A stretch of DNA of 64,000 nucleotides from Amblyornis subalaris. Lineage: Eukaryota > Chordata > Aves > Passeriformes > Ptilonorhynchidae. The notes beneath the pieces were generated by a model. The model had not been told where the DNA came from. It did no database searches and saw nothing but the letters and a program-made list of their open reading frames with translations. The translations under genes and the position numbers were made by a program. This document shows, in pieces, positions 24,323-36,700 of the stretch; position 1 is the first letter of the stretch, and every line of letters begins with the position of its first letter. The stretch is taken from NCBI GenBank assembly GCA_018881555.1, contig JACAXG010000065.1:767042-831041 (forward strand), read 5' to 3'.

Positions 24323-26555
24323 TTATATTTTAAATAGTTTTTAAATATTCCAGCAATAATATGTGTAGCTTTTCTTCTTGACTAACAGTGAAATTCACTG
24401 CAGTAGAGAACACTAACAGTACTGTGCTTAACTTTTACCTAACTCTTATTTGCAGCCAAGATTTAGGCAGAATACATTTTGAATAACAATGATCTTATAG
24501 AATTATACAGCAGAAATGTCATGAAACTGACATATTTGTCTTAGCCAAGTGGTAATATTGAAGGGACGTGCTGTTTCAACCACAAAGGAAAACAATACCC
24601 CTGCTTCAGTTACGTGGGCTAGCTGCAGAAAAATTTTGAAGAACAGGGTATTCTCAAAAATTTTTCCTTTTAAAGATCATAACATTGTGGCATAGCATGC
24701 CAAGATGTTTCTTCATTTGTCACTGTTGTTTAAGTATCTAATCTGTGCTTCAACTGTTATGTACAGAGAGCCTGTATATATTGGAAAGAATCGGCAGAAA
24801 CTAGATTATATACAGTAGAGTCGGGACACAGTGGTTTGTGACGCTCATTTGTGATACAGTTCTAAGTGTTTAGCCATTGTTTCAAGCAAAAGCTGATTTT
24901 TCATTTTTTCTGTCTTTTATAACATCTTCATGAGATGAGAATTCCACTTCAGCCACATAAGGCCCAAGTATATAGTCTTCATGTGGAACCATGAGGGGGG
25001 TAAATGAAAGTCCTGGAGTTTATACTGCAATATATAATGAGATGTTATGCTGCAGTGTAGGTGACATTTTCCTTGAGGCCACTCGTGCAGTTCTTTCACT
25101 TCTAATTCATCTTATTAGCACTCAATTCACCAAAATGCAAATTCAGTGCCAGCTTGCCCCACTGCAATTCTACAAACCAGTCAGTATATGCTTATATTGA
25201 GTACACATACACAGTTTGTAAAGATGTTACAGAATTCCTGTAAGTTTGGGGTTGAGTCTTGTGGTTGCAGCCTTTTTATAAAGTCTTGCCATAATGGGCA
25301 AAAAGTCCTTCACAACCATTTTAAGCCATTAACCACAACATTTCAGTCTCTCACAGTTGTGGAACATATAAAGAAAGTTTTGTTGTTTCACCATTGAATT
25401 CAAACACTAGTCCAAAAGCAGATAAGCTATCTTCATGCTTACATGCCCGGATAAATCTGAGCTAATAGAAGATGATGAATTGTCTGGCATCACGTTCAAT
25501 TATACTTTAATCACCATTCCTAACTGTAGCCATGCTTGTCAAAATCTAAAAGTTAATTGATGTGACCTAAATTAAAAAGAAAACATTCTATATAAGAAGA
25601 TTCTGAGTGCAAGCCAATGGTTTATTAGTATCCTTTACAATCACAAAATAGTCTAAAACCTTCAGTGCTGCTTATGAATTGATGATAATACACAGCAGCA
25701 TCTGCATTATTAATAGATACTCATGTATGAATAGAAACTAAGCTAGACTTCTCCAAAAGTATACTTCAGGGACTGCTCCTTAATGTTCCATCTGAGGAAC
25801 AGGTTTGTGAAAATGAGCATGACATTTATTATTCATTTAAGGATTGACTATAGGGAAAGTCTTATTCCTTTTAAGTATATTTACCCTTATGTAATGGTAG
25901 TATAGATCCTTCAAAATCTCAAAGACTGTTCTTGTGACCAAAGTGCTTAGACAACAAGCTATCCTAAAAAATTCAGTTATGTCAGCTGTGGAAGTTATCT
26001 TTAAGTTCTTGTACTCTGAGGAATTACCTTGGCGTTTCAAAGGAACAAAGTCTTTTGCATAGCTCAACATATTCACAAAGTATTTGGGAACCGTGAAGTG
26101 ATAATTTTTGCTGCTGCTATCAAATTATTCAGACTAATCACTTTTAAGTTGAAGGTGAAAGGTTGCACTAATAATACTTATTGAAAGACAAAATGACAGA
26201 TAAGATGATATGACAACAAAAACAAAGGAAGGACTTTTGCTTCCCAATTGTCCCCAGACGTTTTGTGGTAGACTCATTTGATCAAACTTACTTACAAAAT
26301 AAACTTCCACCTCTAATTTAGTTTCCTATTCCTTATCAAAGGTGTTGCCCATGTTATCCCTAAAGCAGCTCTTGAAAATTCACATTTTTCTCTGTTGAAA
26401 GCAAAAAGAGGTTAGAATAAAACTCCGAATCCCAAAACTTGTTCAGAAAGCACCAAAGTGCATTAACAAAATTTTCTACTATCCTCTTGGGCCAGAGACA
26501 CTGGAGGTTACTGATGCATGTAGCTACACTGCAGTACAAACACATTACACTATAA
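24323..26555. other. AT-rich noncoding stretch between LTR E and LTR F
   Basis: No gene or recognised repeat. Frames at 24991-25200, 25146-25397 and 25837-26076 are under 85 codons and resemble nothing I know. Confidence 0.65.
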
Positions 26556-26560
26556 ACACT

Positions 26561-27695
26561 TGTCCTGGTTTGAAAGACAGGTGTCTGTCAAGGAAGGCGG
26601 GAAACCTTCCTGGGATAGAGAAGATGACCTCCCTCCTCTGAATTACTATACCCTTGAGATTACGGGGCTCTCAGGCAAAGATGTGGTGAAAAGAATAACA
26701 GTTCTTTACTAGGGTTATATATCTAGATATATATATATAACAAGACAGTTAAATGGCAATGATAAGAGAACAGACAAACCCTGTAACAGTCCTTTCTCTG
26801 TCGTTGGGCAATTCTCCGTTGGGGCAGAGAGGCTGCGGTGACTCCCCTGTGGCTGCAGGGGGCGCTGTGGCGCGAGCGTGGCGACCTCTCCACATGGCAA
26901 TGGCGGTTCGGGCGAGCGGGAGAGGGAGAGGGGAGATTGCTCCCGGTGCAAACCCACGGGGCAGCAGCCCGGCTGCACCAACCTCGGCAGCGGGCAGCAA
27001 GCAGCGCAGGCAGGCAGCGTTGACTGGAGAGCAATGGACCTCGGTGTCACGCACCGAGGGGCCAGCAGAAGGCAGGAACAGTAGAGAGGAGTAGACCCCA
27101 GCGCCGACCCACGTGGAGCAGAAACCCAGGCTGGTGGCAGAGATGGCAGAGGCGAGCAGCTCCGGGCGGTGACAGTTACAGCGTAACTCTGTACCCTGTG
27201 CCGCAGCAGGACCCTCACGGAGATGTCACAGCATATCCATGCTCTGGAGCGAGCTGGCGGAGACGCTGCAGTGTAGTGGTGTTCCCAGAGCAAAACCCGC
27301 ACTCGCTGCAGACATGACTGTTCTCACCAAATGCCGAGCCCAGCAAAAAGCAGCAAGCCCGGTCTCCGCCCCCTCCCGCCAAAGTCTCAAAAAGTCCGCC
27401 TTCACCTCTCGTGATGATAGGATACAGCCTCTGGGGAAACAACCCCCTTGCCAGCATTTCCAACTCTTATTTCTTTAATTGGGGAAATTGTCCTGGCATC
27501 TAGGTTGGGCAAGCGATCCCTTTTGTCCTTAAGTATCGCCCATTGTGGGTGATCAGTGTGGAATGCGGGTGGACAGGCAACTTTCTTTGTTCTTAAGTAT
27601 CGCTCATCAGTTCCCAGCCAGCCCCTCCCCACCTACACAGTCCCCTGCTAGATGGGGGAAGAAAAAAAAAAAATTCATTTGTCGAACTCATAACA
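26561..27695 (-). mobile_element. Solo LTR F of an endogenous retrovirus, CpG-rich
   Basis: This 1135-bp LTR is bounded by an exact 5-bp target duplication, ACACT at 26556-26560 and 27696-27700. On the plus strand it runs from TGTCCTGGTTTGAAAGACAG to CATAACA. The central part (about 26820-27400) is GC-rich with many CpG dinucleotides, which stands out against the AT-rich surroundings and suggests limited methylation decay, so a relatively young insertion. Orientation is inferred: on the minus strand, AGTAAAGAACTGTTATTC near 26690-26710 resembles the R/U5 polyadenylation region I associate with this family. The plus orientation cannot be excluded, because the termini look alike in both directions. 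A TA-rich run lies at 26714-26742. Frames up to 195 codons inside it (26715-27302, -) follow from its GC content and are not supported as genes. Confidence 0.9.
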
Positions 27696-27700
27696 ACACT

Positions 27701-30700
27701 TTAAACTCAAACTGTCTAAAAAATGTCTTTCACTGATTACTTTCATCTTTAATTTTAATAAAATGGTTTGTATTTTACTGAAAACTTTTCTCACTGCAGT
27801 ACTAAGTTTATTTAGGGAAAGTATCAATACCTTTTCACCACCTATTAAAGCATTGAAGAAGAATACTTTGATTCAGGAATTGCTACAGATCAGTAAAGTG
27901 TTTCTTTGGGAAACAGGGAACCACAAAGTCTCAACATGATTTTCTTTTTCTTTTTTTTTTGTTAACTGTCCAGTGAGCATTCTTTACCTGTGCAATGCCC
28001 TTGTTAACGAAAACTGACTGTAGGTTCCAATAGACCAATCATCATGAAACGTTTTCCAAATTCAGAGAATTTTCATAGGTCTTGAGTCTCTGTACTCGCT
28101 GGTATCAGGCTATCGTGTGGCTGTTTCTACAAAATATGAGCAAAATACAGGACAATACATTGCATTTGGTGACTCAATTGCCATTAATAGGACTCAGAAC
28201 AAGTCTTGTGTCAGCTTTTACACAGCTGCCCATATATCAGCTAACCCCTACTCTCAAAAGTTGGTAACATCTCTGGCTGCAAAGAGGGACATCTCTGCAG
28301 ACACAAAAAAATCAGTAATGACTGGATCAGCACCACAAATCTCCAGTGCCTGCAGTTCTGACCCCAGTTATTTTTCTGGATTGATTTAATTTTTCCACTC
28401 TTCCAGGCAAGAAGACGGGTATTTTAACCATTATAAAGCACTACGTATATGTTGATTATTAGACAGATTAAACTGATAACAGCAACCAGAAGGGAAAAAA
28501 GGAGGTCTAGAGAAAAAAAGATAGTGAAAAACTTTAAGTATGAGTTAAAGATGAGTGCTGAAAAGGACAAGAAAAAAACTATGTCTTTCTAAGTATGATG
28601 AAGCGAAAATGAAAAAGAAAGAATTAAAAAAAATTGTAACGAACCATACATAGCAAAGAAACAATAGGAGAGAACAGAAATGCACAAGAGTGTAAAAGAA
28701 GGTCAGAGATTAGAAAATTATAGTTTCTAAAATTATAACATAATTTCTAATTCAGTTGCCACAAACAATTGTAGATGCTAAAAGTTTAAAAGAGTCAAAA
28801 AAGCCAAAGGTTGTGTTCACAGAAGAAAAAATAATTTTAAAGACTACTAGATACAAAGGACTAATTCCTGGCTTTGGAATGTCTGAGCTGTAAAATGCTG
28901 GAGAAATGCAGGAGAATTTTCTAAGGAGTTGCTATTTGCAACTATTATATTCTTACCCTTTCTCCATGCTCTCCAGGCTATGCACTAAGCAAGTAAGCAA
29001 TGAAACCACTGCCATCATTCCAGACAATGAATTAGTCCTTAAGATAACAGAAATAGCTGAACATTCTTAATAATACTGGAGTTCAGCTGCTAATCAACAG
29101 CAAAACTGAAAGGCAATTATGACATGTTTTGATGACTAAGATGCAATAAATTTTACAGAGAATCAGCTTATAGATTTTGTCACAAGTTCTGTAATGCAGC
29201 TGATTAAAATATTTCATATAAAAATTTTTCAATATTTTCATTATAAAATGCTGATTTAACAATATCTAGATCTTTCAGGTGGAAATAACTGATTTTGTGA
29301 ACATTTCTAGTACATTTATCCAAATTATTTTGTTTAGAAAGTTTGAAATCTATTTCAGCTATATTGTTCGACTTTTATTGTATAATTTTTACAAGAAATA
29401 AAAGTGTTTGGACTTCATCATGAGAAGCAGAATTAATGTGAAACAAAAAAAGCTACAAAAATCCCAATATTAGTAACACATCACCTTCGCTCCTGGCGTT
29501 ATATTAGCATCTGACCTGACGTTATATTCACTAGTAGTCAACACATATATGAAACTATCAGGTTTTACATAATATCAAATTCAAACTCTTTCTGGTTTCA
29601 TCTTGAGATTTTATTTTAGTATAACTAAATACATGGAATGCTTTTTTTCCATAGGTTGCTTCTGCTTCTGTTTTTTGGACAGGGCAGGGGTGAAGCCGAT
29701 CTGCATGCCTGTTCAGTCTACAGTGGGGCTACATGGAGAAGAACAATTCTGGGGGGAAAAAAAAGCAGAAAAAGACAGAGGGCTTATTGATACCCTAGAT
29801 CGAGGAAGCAACTTCAGCTCTGGAAACCTCAGACGCCAATGCCTTATTCTGAAGTCAAGCCGAAACGTCTATCCTTCCGTGGACATGAGAAGATATAAGC
29901 TTCAGTTCACATGTTAGCCTAAATTCATATAGGATAGTACTAAGGATAATATTATGCAGTATTTGAATATCCAAGATGGAAATTTGACCCCATATTTTTT
30001 ATGTACACTTTTCAGAAGTGCAGAGCCTCATAAGTTGTCTTTTAAGAGGAACACATCATTTTAGCTCATATTTAATTCTCTCATCTTAAAATTCATGTCC
30101 CACTGAAAAGGAACACTGTAATGCAACAGATCTGCCTGAAATATGTTATGCACCATGTTTTATACAATGTCACCTCTGATGGTAAATAAGACGTTTACAC
30201 AGCGTCCTGCAAGTGACTTGTTTATTGAAAGAAAGAAGCAATTGGGAAAATGGAAAAACAAATCTACTGAGATTCCCGTATTTAAACAGAAGAGGGAAGT
30301 AGAGGGCCAATGTCAGTACAGTTCCATTCATTGGACTTCATCAGGGCTATTTTCAGATTACACTGATGAGTTAAAAAATCTGGAAATTAATGCCTTTTTC
30401 TGTGCAGCAAAGGTTGCACCCAAGTAAGACTGAAGTAGATTTGAATGAGCTAGGTGACAGGAGAGAATGTTTTAAAAGACTGCAGAAATTTCCCTGCTTG
30501 TCCATCAGATATTTGAGAGAACAGTCAAGTAAGAATGATTTCATGTTTAAAGCAGTGTTGTGATTGCCATCAAGAAGCTGTAAGGCATTCAGCAAGGATT
30601 AATGTAGAACCTAGGATAGATATTATCTAGAATATGATGAAGATCTTAAGACAGAACCTCTAGAGGTTTTATCAAAGACCAACATTTGAGAATTCATCAC

Positions 30701-32504
30701 CTCATAATCAACATGGCAGAGAAATCACTTGGTGTCACCATCTGTCACAATCATACAGTGTGCCAGACACGGCATAACTACATAATCAGTGCTGGTTCCT
30801 TCCTGATCATGTTTTCAGTCTTGAATATGAGGGAAATCGGAGCAGCAAGGGTGAGAATGATGGGTATTACATTAAGCTGCCTAATAGTTGTTTAGTTTTG
30901 AAAAATGTCTATGAGTTATTTACAGACTACCAATTCATGTGGTACTCTGAGAACTGTACATTTACTATGGAAATAGCAATGAAAGAAAGTTCCTCTTTGA
31001 AAACAAGAATGGTAGTTGAAAGCTAATGGTAACACAGTCCTGAGACTGAATCTTTCAGATACCAGATTGTAGAAACTGCACAGAATAATGTACCTTTACC
31101 TTCTGTTAGGGATGTCCAATTCACAGAACATGTTTTCAGAAGGGAAAGCAAAGTTCATTACAGTGTTTTAAGGTAATTTTTTTTGGTTCTTGCCAAAAGT
31201 TTTGCTTTGTTATTAAAGTCTCTCAAATTGCAAAAACTATTTTTCATAGACATTTTTAGACTCTGTAGTTATTTTTCCACTTACTTGACTTCAGTGACTT
31301 TTCTGGGGCATGGAAATAAAGTTGACATTCCATTTCATTCATGTTTTTAGGATCAAACAGTTATAGATAATTTTTGACCCATTGCATGGGCAGTACACTT
31401 TTTGCACCATTTTACTGAGCTTCTCAGCATGAAAAGATGTAGACTGTGGAAACGGAGCTGTCAGCCTAATTTGAGAAACAGAAACAGCAGCAGAAAAATA
31501 ACAAAGCTAGCTAACCCTTTAGTCAAAGGAGCAAAACTACAGCAGCAGCAAATGCAATCCCTGCTGTGAGGGAAGATTTCTTGTGTATTGTTTTTTTGAC
31601 TCTTTCCTGGAACTGTTTTTTTATACAGTGGTGTTACTCTCTATTTGATTTACGAAGAAAATAAAGTCAATAGAACTGAACCAGCAGTCTAAAAACATAC
31701 TACTAGGTTTCCTTAAAAATTCTGATTTAATCATTTCTCCATACCTACACTGACTTTGTAATTTAATGTACAGGTTTGGGAATTTCTGCCTGAGTTCTTC
31801 CTGCTTCTCTTGAAATTACCCTTCTGATTTTTGGATTACAGTCACTCCTAATGAAGTTCCACTGCCAGTACAAAAGTGAGGAAGGAAATATTAAATTTCA
31901 CTGTCCTGTGATTACACAGACCAATCAGTCTCCCATTCCTGAACATGGAGTGCAAAAGACTGCTCCTTTTTATCATTCACCAGGATTTTTTGTGATACTG
32001 AATCAAATCAATATCTTGCCTACTATTCCTTGTATACTGCTAATATGTACAATACATCTATATGTATCTACCCATAACCTTTTGAAGCAGAAAGCATTTG
32101 AGATGAAATATAGGTTAACTAGGTCATAGCTGTTGTTTCCAGAGGCTTCTTTAAGGTCCTTTATAGGGTCTTCATTTTACAACTTCGAAAGGGACAGCAG
32201 TCAGTCTAACAGTAACATTTCATATGAGAAAAAATGCATTTTCCCAATTTATAAAAATGCATGATAACAGTACAGTTCTTGCTAATACTGGTGAAATTAT
32301 TCTGCTTTTCTTTCCCATACCTCTGTTTAAACTTTCTACAGCACCACAGAATTCTTTTTCCAGGAAGCGCAAAAAAATCATCATGGTATCTCAATATTCT
32401 TACATCTTTTGGAAAAGAGGTATGAGAGATCCCAACCAATCTTACCTCAGAGGAACCAGGTAGACAGGAGGCTGGGAGTGCCCCAGTTCTTCTGCCACAG
32501 CACA
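27701..32504. other. Noncoding stretch with a purine-rich part
   Basis: No supported gene or interspersed repeat. The part 28480-28830 is strongly purine-rich on the plus strand. Three open frames of 90-104 codons (28117-28389, 29603-29917, 30143-30427, all plus) occur here. The second follows a splice-acceptor-like tract and is discussed under findings. None resembles a known protein. Confidence 0.55.
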
Positions 32505-32730
32505 TCATAGAATCATGGAATCGTAGACTGGTCTGGGTTGGAAAGAACTTTAAAGATCATCTAGTTGCAGCCCCACTGCTGTGAGCAGGGACACCTTCCA
32601 CTAGAATGGGTTGCTCAAAGCCTCATCCATCCAAGTCTTGAACACCCGCAGGGATTGGAGACCCACAGCTTCTCTGGGCAACTTGTGCCAGCGTCTCAGT
32701 ACCCTTGTAGTAAAGAATATCTCCTTACAG
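32505..32730 (-). mobile_element. CR1 LINE, truncated 3' end
   Basis: About 225 bases on the minus strand. On the plus strand it starts with the terminal repeat TCATAGAATCATGGAATCGT, then GGGTTGGAAAGAACTTTAAAG, CACCTTCCACTAGAATGGGT, the GTCTTGAACACCCGCAGGGA block and CTCTGGGCAACTTGTGCCAG. The 5' limit is approximate, as similarity fades after about 32730. It is non-coding debris. Confidence 0.93.
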
Positions 32731-33542
32731 CATTTGCTTGATTTTAGTGTGTGAACACAGGCACATGCCATCATGGCAGGCACAATTCCTTCTCTGGAGA
32801 GTGGTGTCCATCCACACTGGCAGTCCTTCAACCTTTCCTTGCCCTATTGTGTTCAGTGACCTGCATGGATATAATGCAATGAAATCAGCAGACAATAAAG
32901 AAATATTATGTAACAAGTGTGATTCTACTTTTTAAACCAACTCTTAAATTCCTTACAGGGCTGTTGTGGATCCATGCACCTGTGCAGTAGCCCTCAGTGT
33001 AGAATTTCCTAGGTCTTCCTAAAGTTGTGGAAAAGGACATGTGGTGTTTTCATGCTCAGGCTGAGCATGAAACAAGGTCTGCAGGAGACTGTTACAAGGT
33101 CCTTCACAAAAAAATAGCTGCATTTTTTTTGTTTTGTTTTCTGATAACAGCTAAATATTCTTATCTTTTACTGTTGCCTTGATGATGAATAACCCATATT
33201 GTTCTTGTTTTGTATATTCTTCTCTTAGGCCTCTTGCAAAATACATACAAATATTAATACATGTATTCACTACAAAATTTTCAGTTGAGCTCCCTACCAG
33301 CAAAAAAAGCTGGAGCCAAAAATGATGAGATGTGGTAATAATACTGCTGTTGCAATGAGTACAGAAGTCTGTATTCTTTAAAGAGCCTGAATTTGTAAAG
33401 AGAAGAATATATATTACTAAACCAATTAACAAGCATGGAAAACAACAGACACTTCTGAATGCATAAATCTCCTACAGGTCCCTGCAAAAATTCTCCCTAG
33501 GGAGAGCTTCTTTTCCTCGAAGTATGCCTATTTTCCAAAATT
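32731..33542. other. Noncoding stretch containing a perfect palindrome
   Basis: No gene. The part just after the CR1 (32731-32870) may be a further divergent piece of it, but I cannot align it. The palindrome at 33048-33072 is listed separately. Confidence 0.55.
33048..33072. repeat. Perfect 12-bp inverted repeat (hairpin)
   Basis: TTTCATGCTCAG and CTGAGCATGAAA are perfectly complementary arms separated by a single G. Twelve paired bases with one unpaired base is well beyond chance for a window this size. There is no T-run or gene beside it that would make it a terminator or operator. It most likely arose by local inverted duplication. Confidence 0.9.
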
Positions 33543-33702
33543 ATATCCTCCAGCCTAATAGAATATTTCCACTGAGGGTGTATTTTAATTTGGGGACATT
33601 ATGGTATCTGGATCAGTTTACTGGCCTGTTTGTCCTTTCTCTTTCTTTCAGCCTAATAAGGAGTATTCTCTTTCTTTCAGCCTAATATCCTCCAGCCTAA
33701 TA
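33543..33702. repeat. Cluster of short exact direct repeats
   Basis: Two units are reused. A 22-base unit, TTCTCTTTCTTTCAGCC plus TAATA, occurs at 33637-33658 and 33666-33687. An 18-base unit, ATATCCTCCAGCCTAATA, occurs at 33543-33560 and 33685-33702. The second copies overlap by 3 bases, so the segment 33666-33702 is a mosaic assembled from two nearby sources. This fits a local replication-slippage or template-switch event. Confidence 0.85.
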
Positions 33703-36700
33703 AAAATTCCTTTTTACACACCCCCTACCTGTCTTACAGTCTTGTCATGGATGATCAAAGTTACAATATTTCCATCCCTATGACAAGGTTAAATTCTAGA
33801 ATATTCATCCTTAATTTAGCAGCCAATTGTCATATATCAGAATTGGCAGCTTTATCTCACTCAGAAATGGTTCTCAATCAGTAATCTACAAAAAATTTGC
33901 AAACACAAAGATGAATGTTGTGATGGTCAGAGAAGAAATATATGTACCAGGTCTATGGTCACAGTTCGGAAACTGTAGTTAGCTATAATAAATTCTAGAT
34001 ATTGTGCCTAAAAATTCATTATAGCTGTCCCTGTCACTTGTTCTTGGTCTGATCATAAACAGTACTTTTTTCGTTGGATTTTGGTGGATATATGATATGA
34101 TTATAATCAAACAGCTTGGTTCACTCCCTTTTTTACATGAAGGGTTACTCCTTCACATGCTGCCATGAAACTTAGTCCTACAGTACACATTCAGCAGACA
34201 TACAAAAGCCTTTGGGTTTTTCAGTTGCTCCCCTTCATAGCTAATCCATACTACTCATAACATACAGGTGGGTTAACCCTCTTTCTCAACAGGAGAGTCT
34301 GCCTTTGCCTGTCGAAAATACTGTAGCAAAAAAATCAAACGTTGCCTTCATAGTGTATACGAAAAAACTGCCAAGCCACCAAAACCAACTTTTTCTATTA
34401 ATTATTCTACTAGGAATAATTTCCACAGAATTTTCATCTAAATTGGTTCCTCATCTGGTCATTACTTGCTACTTGTATAATGCTAATTAATTTATAGGTC
34501 AAATAAAACACTCATCTGGTTTTCTAACATCATCAATTTCTATTAGCAATTTTCTAACACTAGCAATTTCTAACATTAAGATCTGTTCTACAAAACATTT
34601 TTCAGGATGGTTTCACATGGAAGAGCTCAGTGCATTGACAATGGGTTACTTCTGAAGATATGAAAGAAAATGAGGCTCTTATTTCAAATTAATCCTAATG
34701 AAAGAAGTTAAAAACAGTACACAACAGAACAGAGTTTTCTCTAATGTCATGTTGACATTTCTTTTATTTTTTTTATCTAGTTTCTGAATTAAATTTCTGA
34801 ATTTTCATCTTTTTCTGAATTAAATGCATAATTAAGGCTACATATTAGCACACATCAGCAACAATTTTCTTTCACTATTTAAATAATTTCTTCTCATTTT
34901 AGAAATGGATGCCATTTGCTCCAACTTCTTTCTCCTTGATTTTAAAATAGATGGAACTAGCACCTCTCTGGGTAGGGAATGACATGGGCTGTTGTGATAC
35001 AAAACGGGAAAAATTGAACATGGAGCAAAAGCACTGGCCATAGACATTTCCCCTCATCCCCATTCTTTTCATCACCACAGCATTGCTTGCCTTTTTCTGC
35101 AAGTGGAGAAGGAACCCTCAATTCCTACTGCAGATTTCCAGACTTTAAAAGCTGAACATAGAAGGCTGCCACAGACCTCAGTCTGTCATACAAGGGATAC
35201 TTACCGAGAGAATAGTCCAAGGGAGAAAGATAAGCCTCCTGAGAAAGGAGACATGGGTCAGTTAACTGGTATGGAAAGCACATTATCCCCAAATCCAAAG
35301 ACAGTGTGCAAAAAACAACTCCTTAGGACCACACATGAAAATAATATCCCAGCTCAGGCAACCACCTTGCTAAACACACCAGAAACTACAGCTGCTTCAC
35401 CTGCCTCCAGGGTGCAATGTGGCCAGGGTGCTTGACTGAAGTTCAGGATACAGCAGGACAGGCGGCACCAGCACTGGCACTCTGGGCACATTTGGCTGAG
35501 CATGGGAAGCCATAACCAAAAGGGCTTCATCTCTGCCAGGCCAGCCAGGTCCCAAGTTACAGAGCAGCGCTGGTCTCAAGGGGCAAAGATAGCACCTCCA
35601 GCCCCATACACAGTGGGACCACACCAAACAAGCTGACCAGACAGCCTGCCAGACCTAACCCCACAGCTACAGAAATGACTCTGCGAAGGAGGTTTCTGAT
35701 TTTTAGTTTGGTCCCTTATCCTCTGGAACTTGCAAACCTGTATTTGAAAATCAGGTTTGTTTTCTGACTTTTACTTTTTTAGATAAAAACACATTCATCT
35801 CTTTTCCTTTATGAATCTAAAATAAATAGTTCATATTGATTGGAAAGAGCCAAAATTTATCTTCTCAGTCAACAAAACTGTGCATAGCATTTACGCAAGG
35901 CTGGCAATTTCAGCAAAATTATAGGCTTTCTCGAGGTGTATGTAATTATTGACATTCCTGTCTCAATTCCCACTTCAAAACTATCAGAAATAATATTCTG
36001 GTCTTTACAGAAGAATTAATATTTTTCATATTGTCTTTTCTTGCCTTTGGAGAATTTTGATGCATTTTCTAGACGAAGGTGTTTTGTACTGAAGTTGGGG
36101 GTTTTTGTTGACCCCCTCTGAGGAAGACTTGGTCCCACGTGCTCAAATCTCCGGTTCTGTAGCCAGCTTGACCCCTCTGATGCTAAGCAGCTGGGGTCTT
36201 TTCCTTTAAGGGAAAAAAATGTCTTTTGTCTTTATGGACAAAAATGTCAGTTTTCCATATGCCTCTCTGTCCTATATATCTCAGCAGAGGTATAGTCCAC
36301 ATGATTAAACTCTGTAATGTCAGGCTACATTCTCTTCTAGTAGCCTGTGCTGTTAGTTTATCAGGAGAAAAAGTATTGACAATAATTCTGTTTTCATTAA
36401 CTTAGCTGTCTTGTATTAACCAGTTTCATGCTCTCCTCTTTTACCAGCTGATAATACTGATACCTGTTCCGAGTGATACTCCATGTTTTAATCTTCTGAA
36501 TCTTGGAGTAAATATAATTGAAAAAACAAAAGCTTACAGATGCTTTTAAACTTAATTGCGGATATTTGAGCAAAAAAAAAGGCAAATGTAGTCAAGAACT
36601 TTCTTCTATAAGCATGTCACTCATTCTGCGAGCAGATCAGAATATTCACAAAACACACTTTCTCAGGAGTTATTTTTTAGTAATTACTCCTGTCAGATAG

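Noticed and set aside
26715..27302. 195-codon minus-strand frame and several overlapping frames of about 60-113 codons
   Set aside because: All lie inside the GC-rich LTR F, where stop codons are rare on both strands. Multiple overlapping frames of similar length argue against any one being a gene.
30655..30668. 14-bp perfect palindrome AACCTCTAGAGGTT
   Set aside because: Palindromes of this length are expected several times in a window this size.
35103..35435. 110-codon hydrophilic frame
   Set aside because: It is of moderate length in a GC-richer patch, with no splice signals I trust and no familiar motif. I could not separate it from chance.
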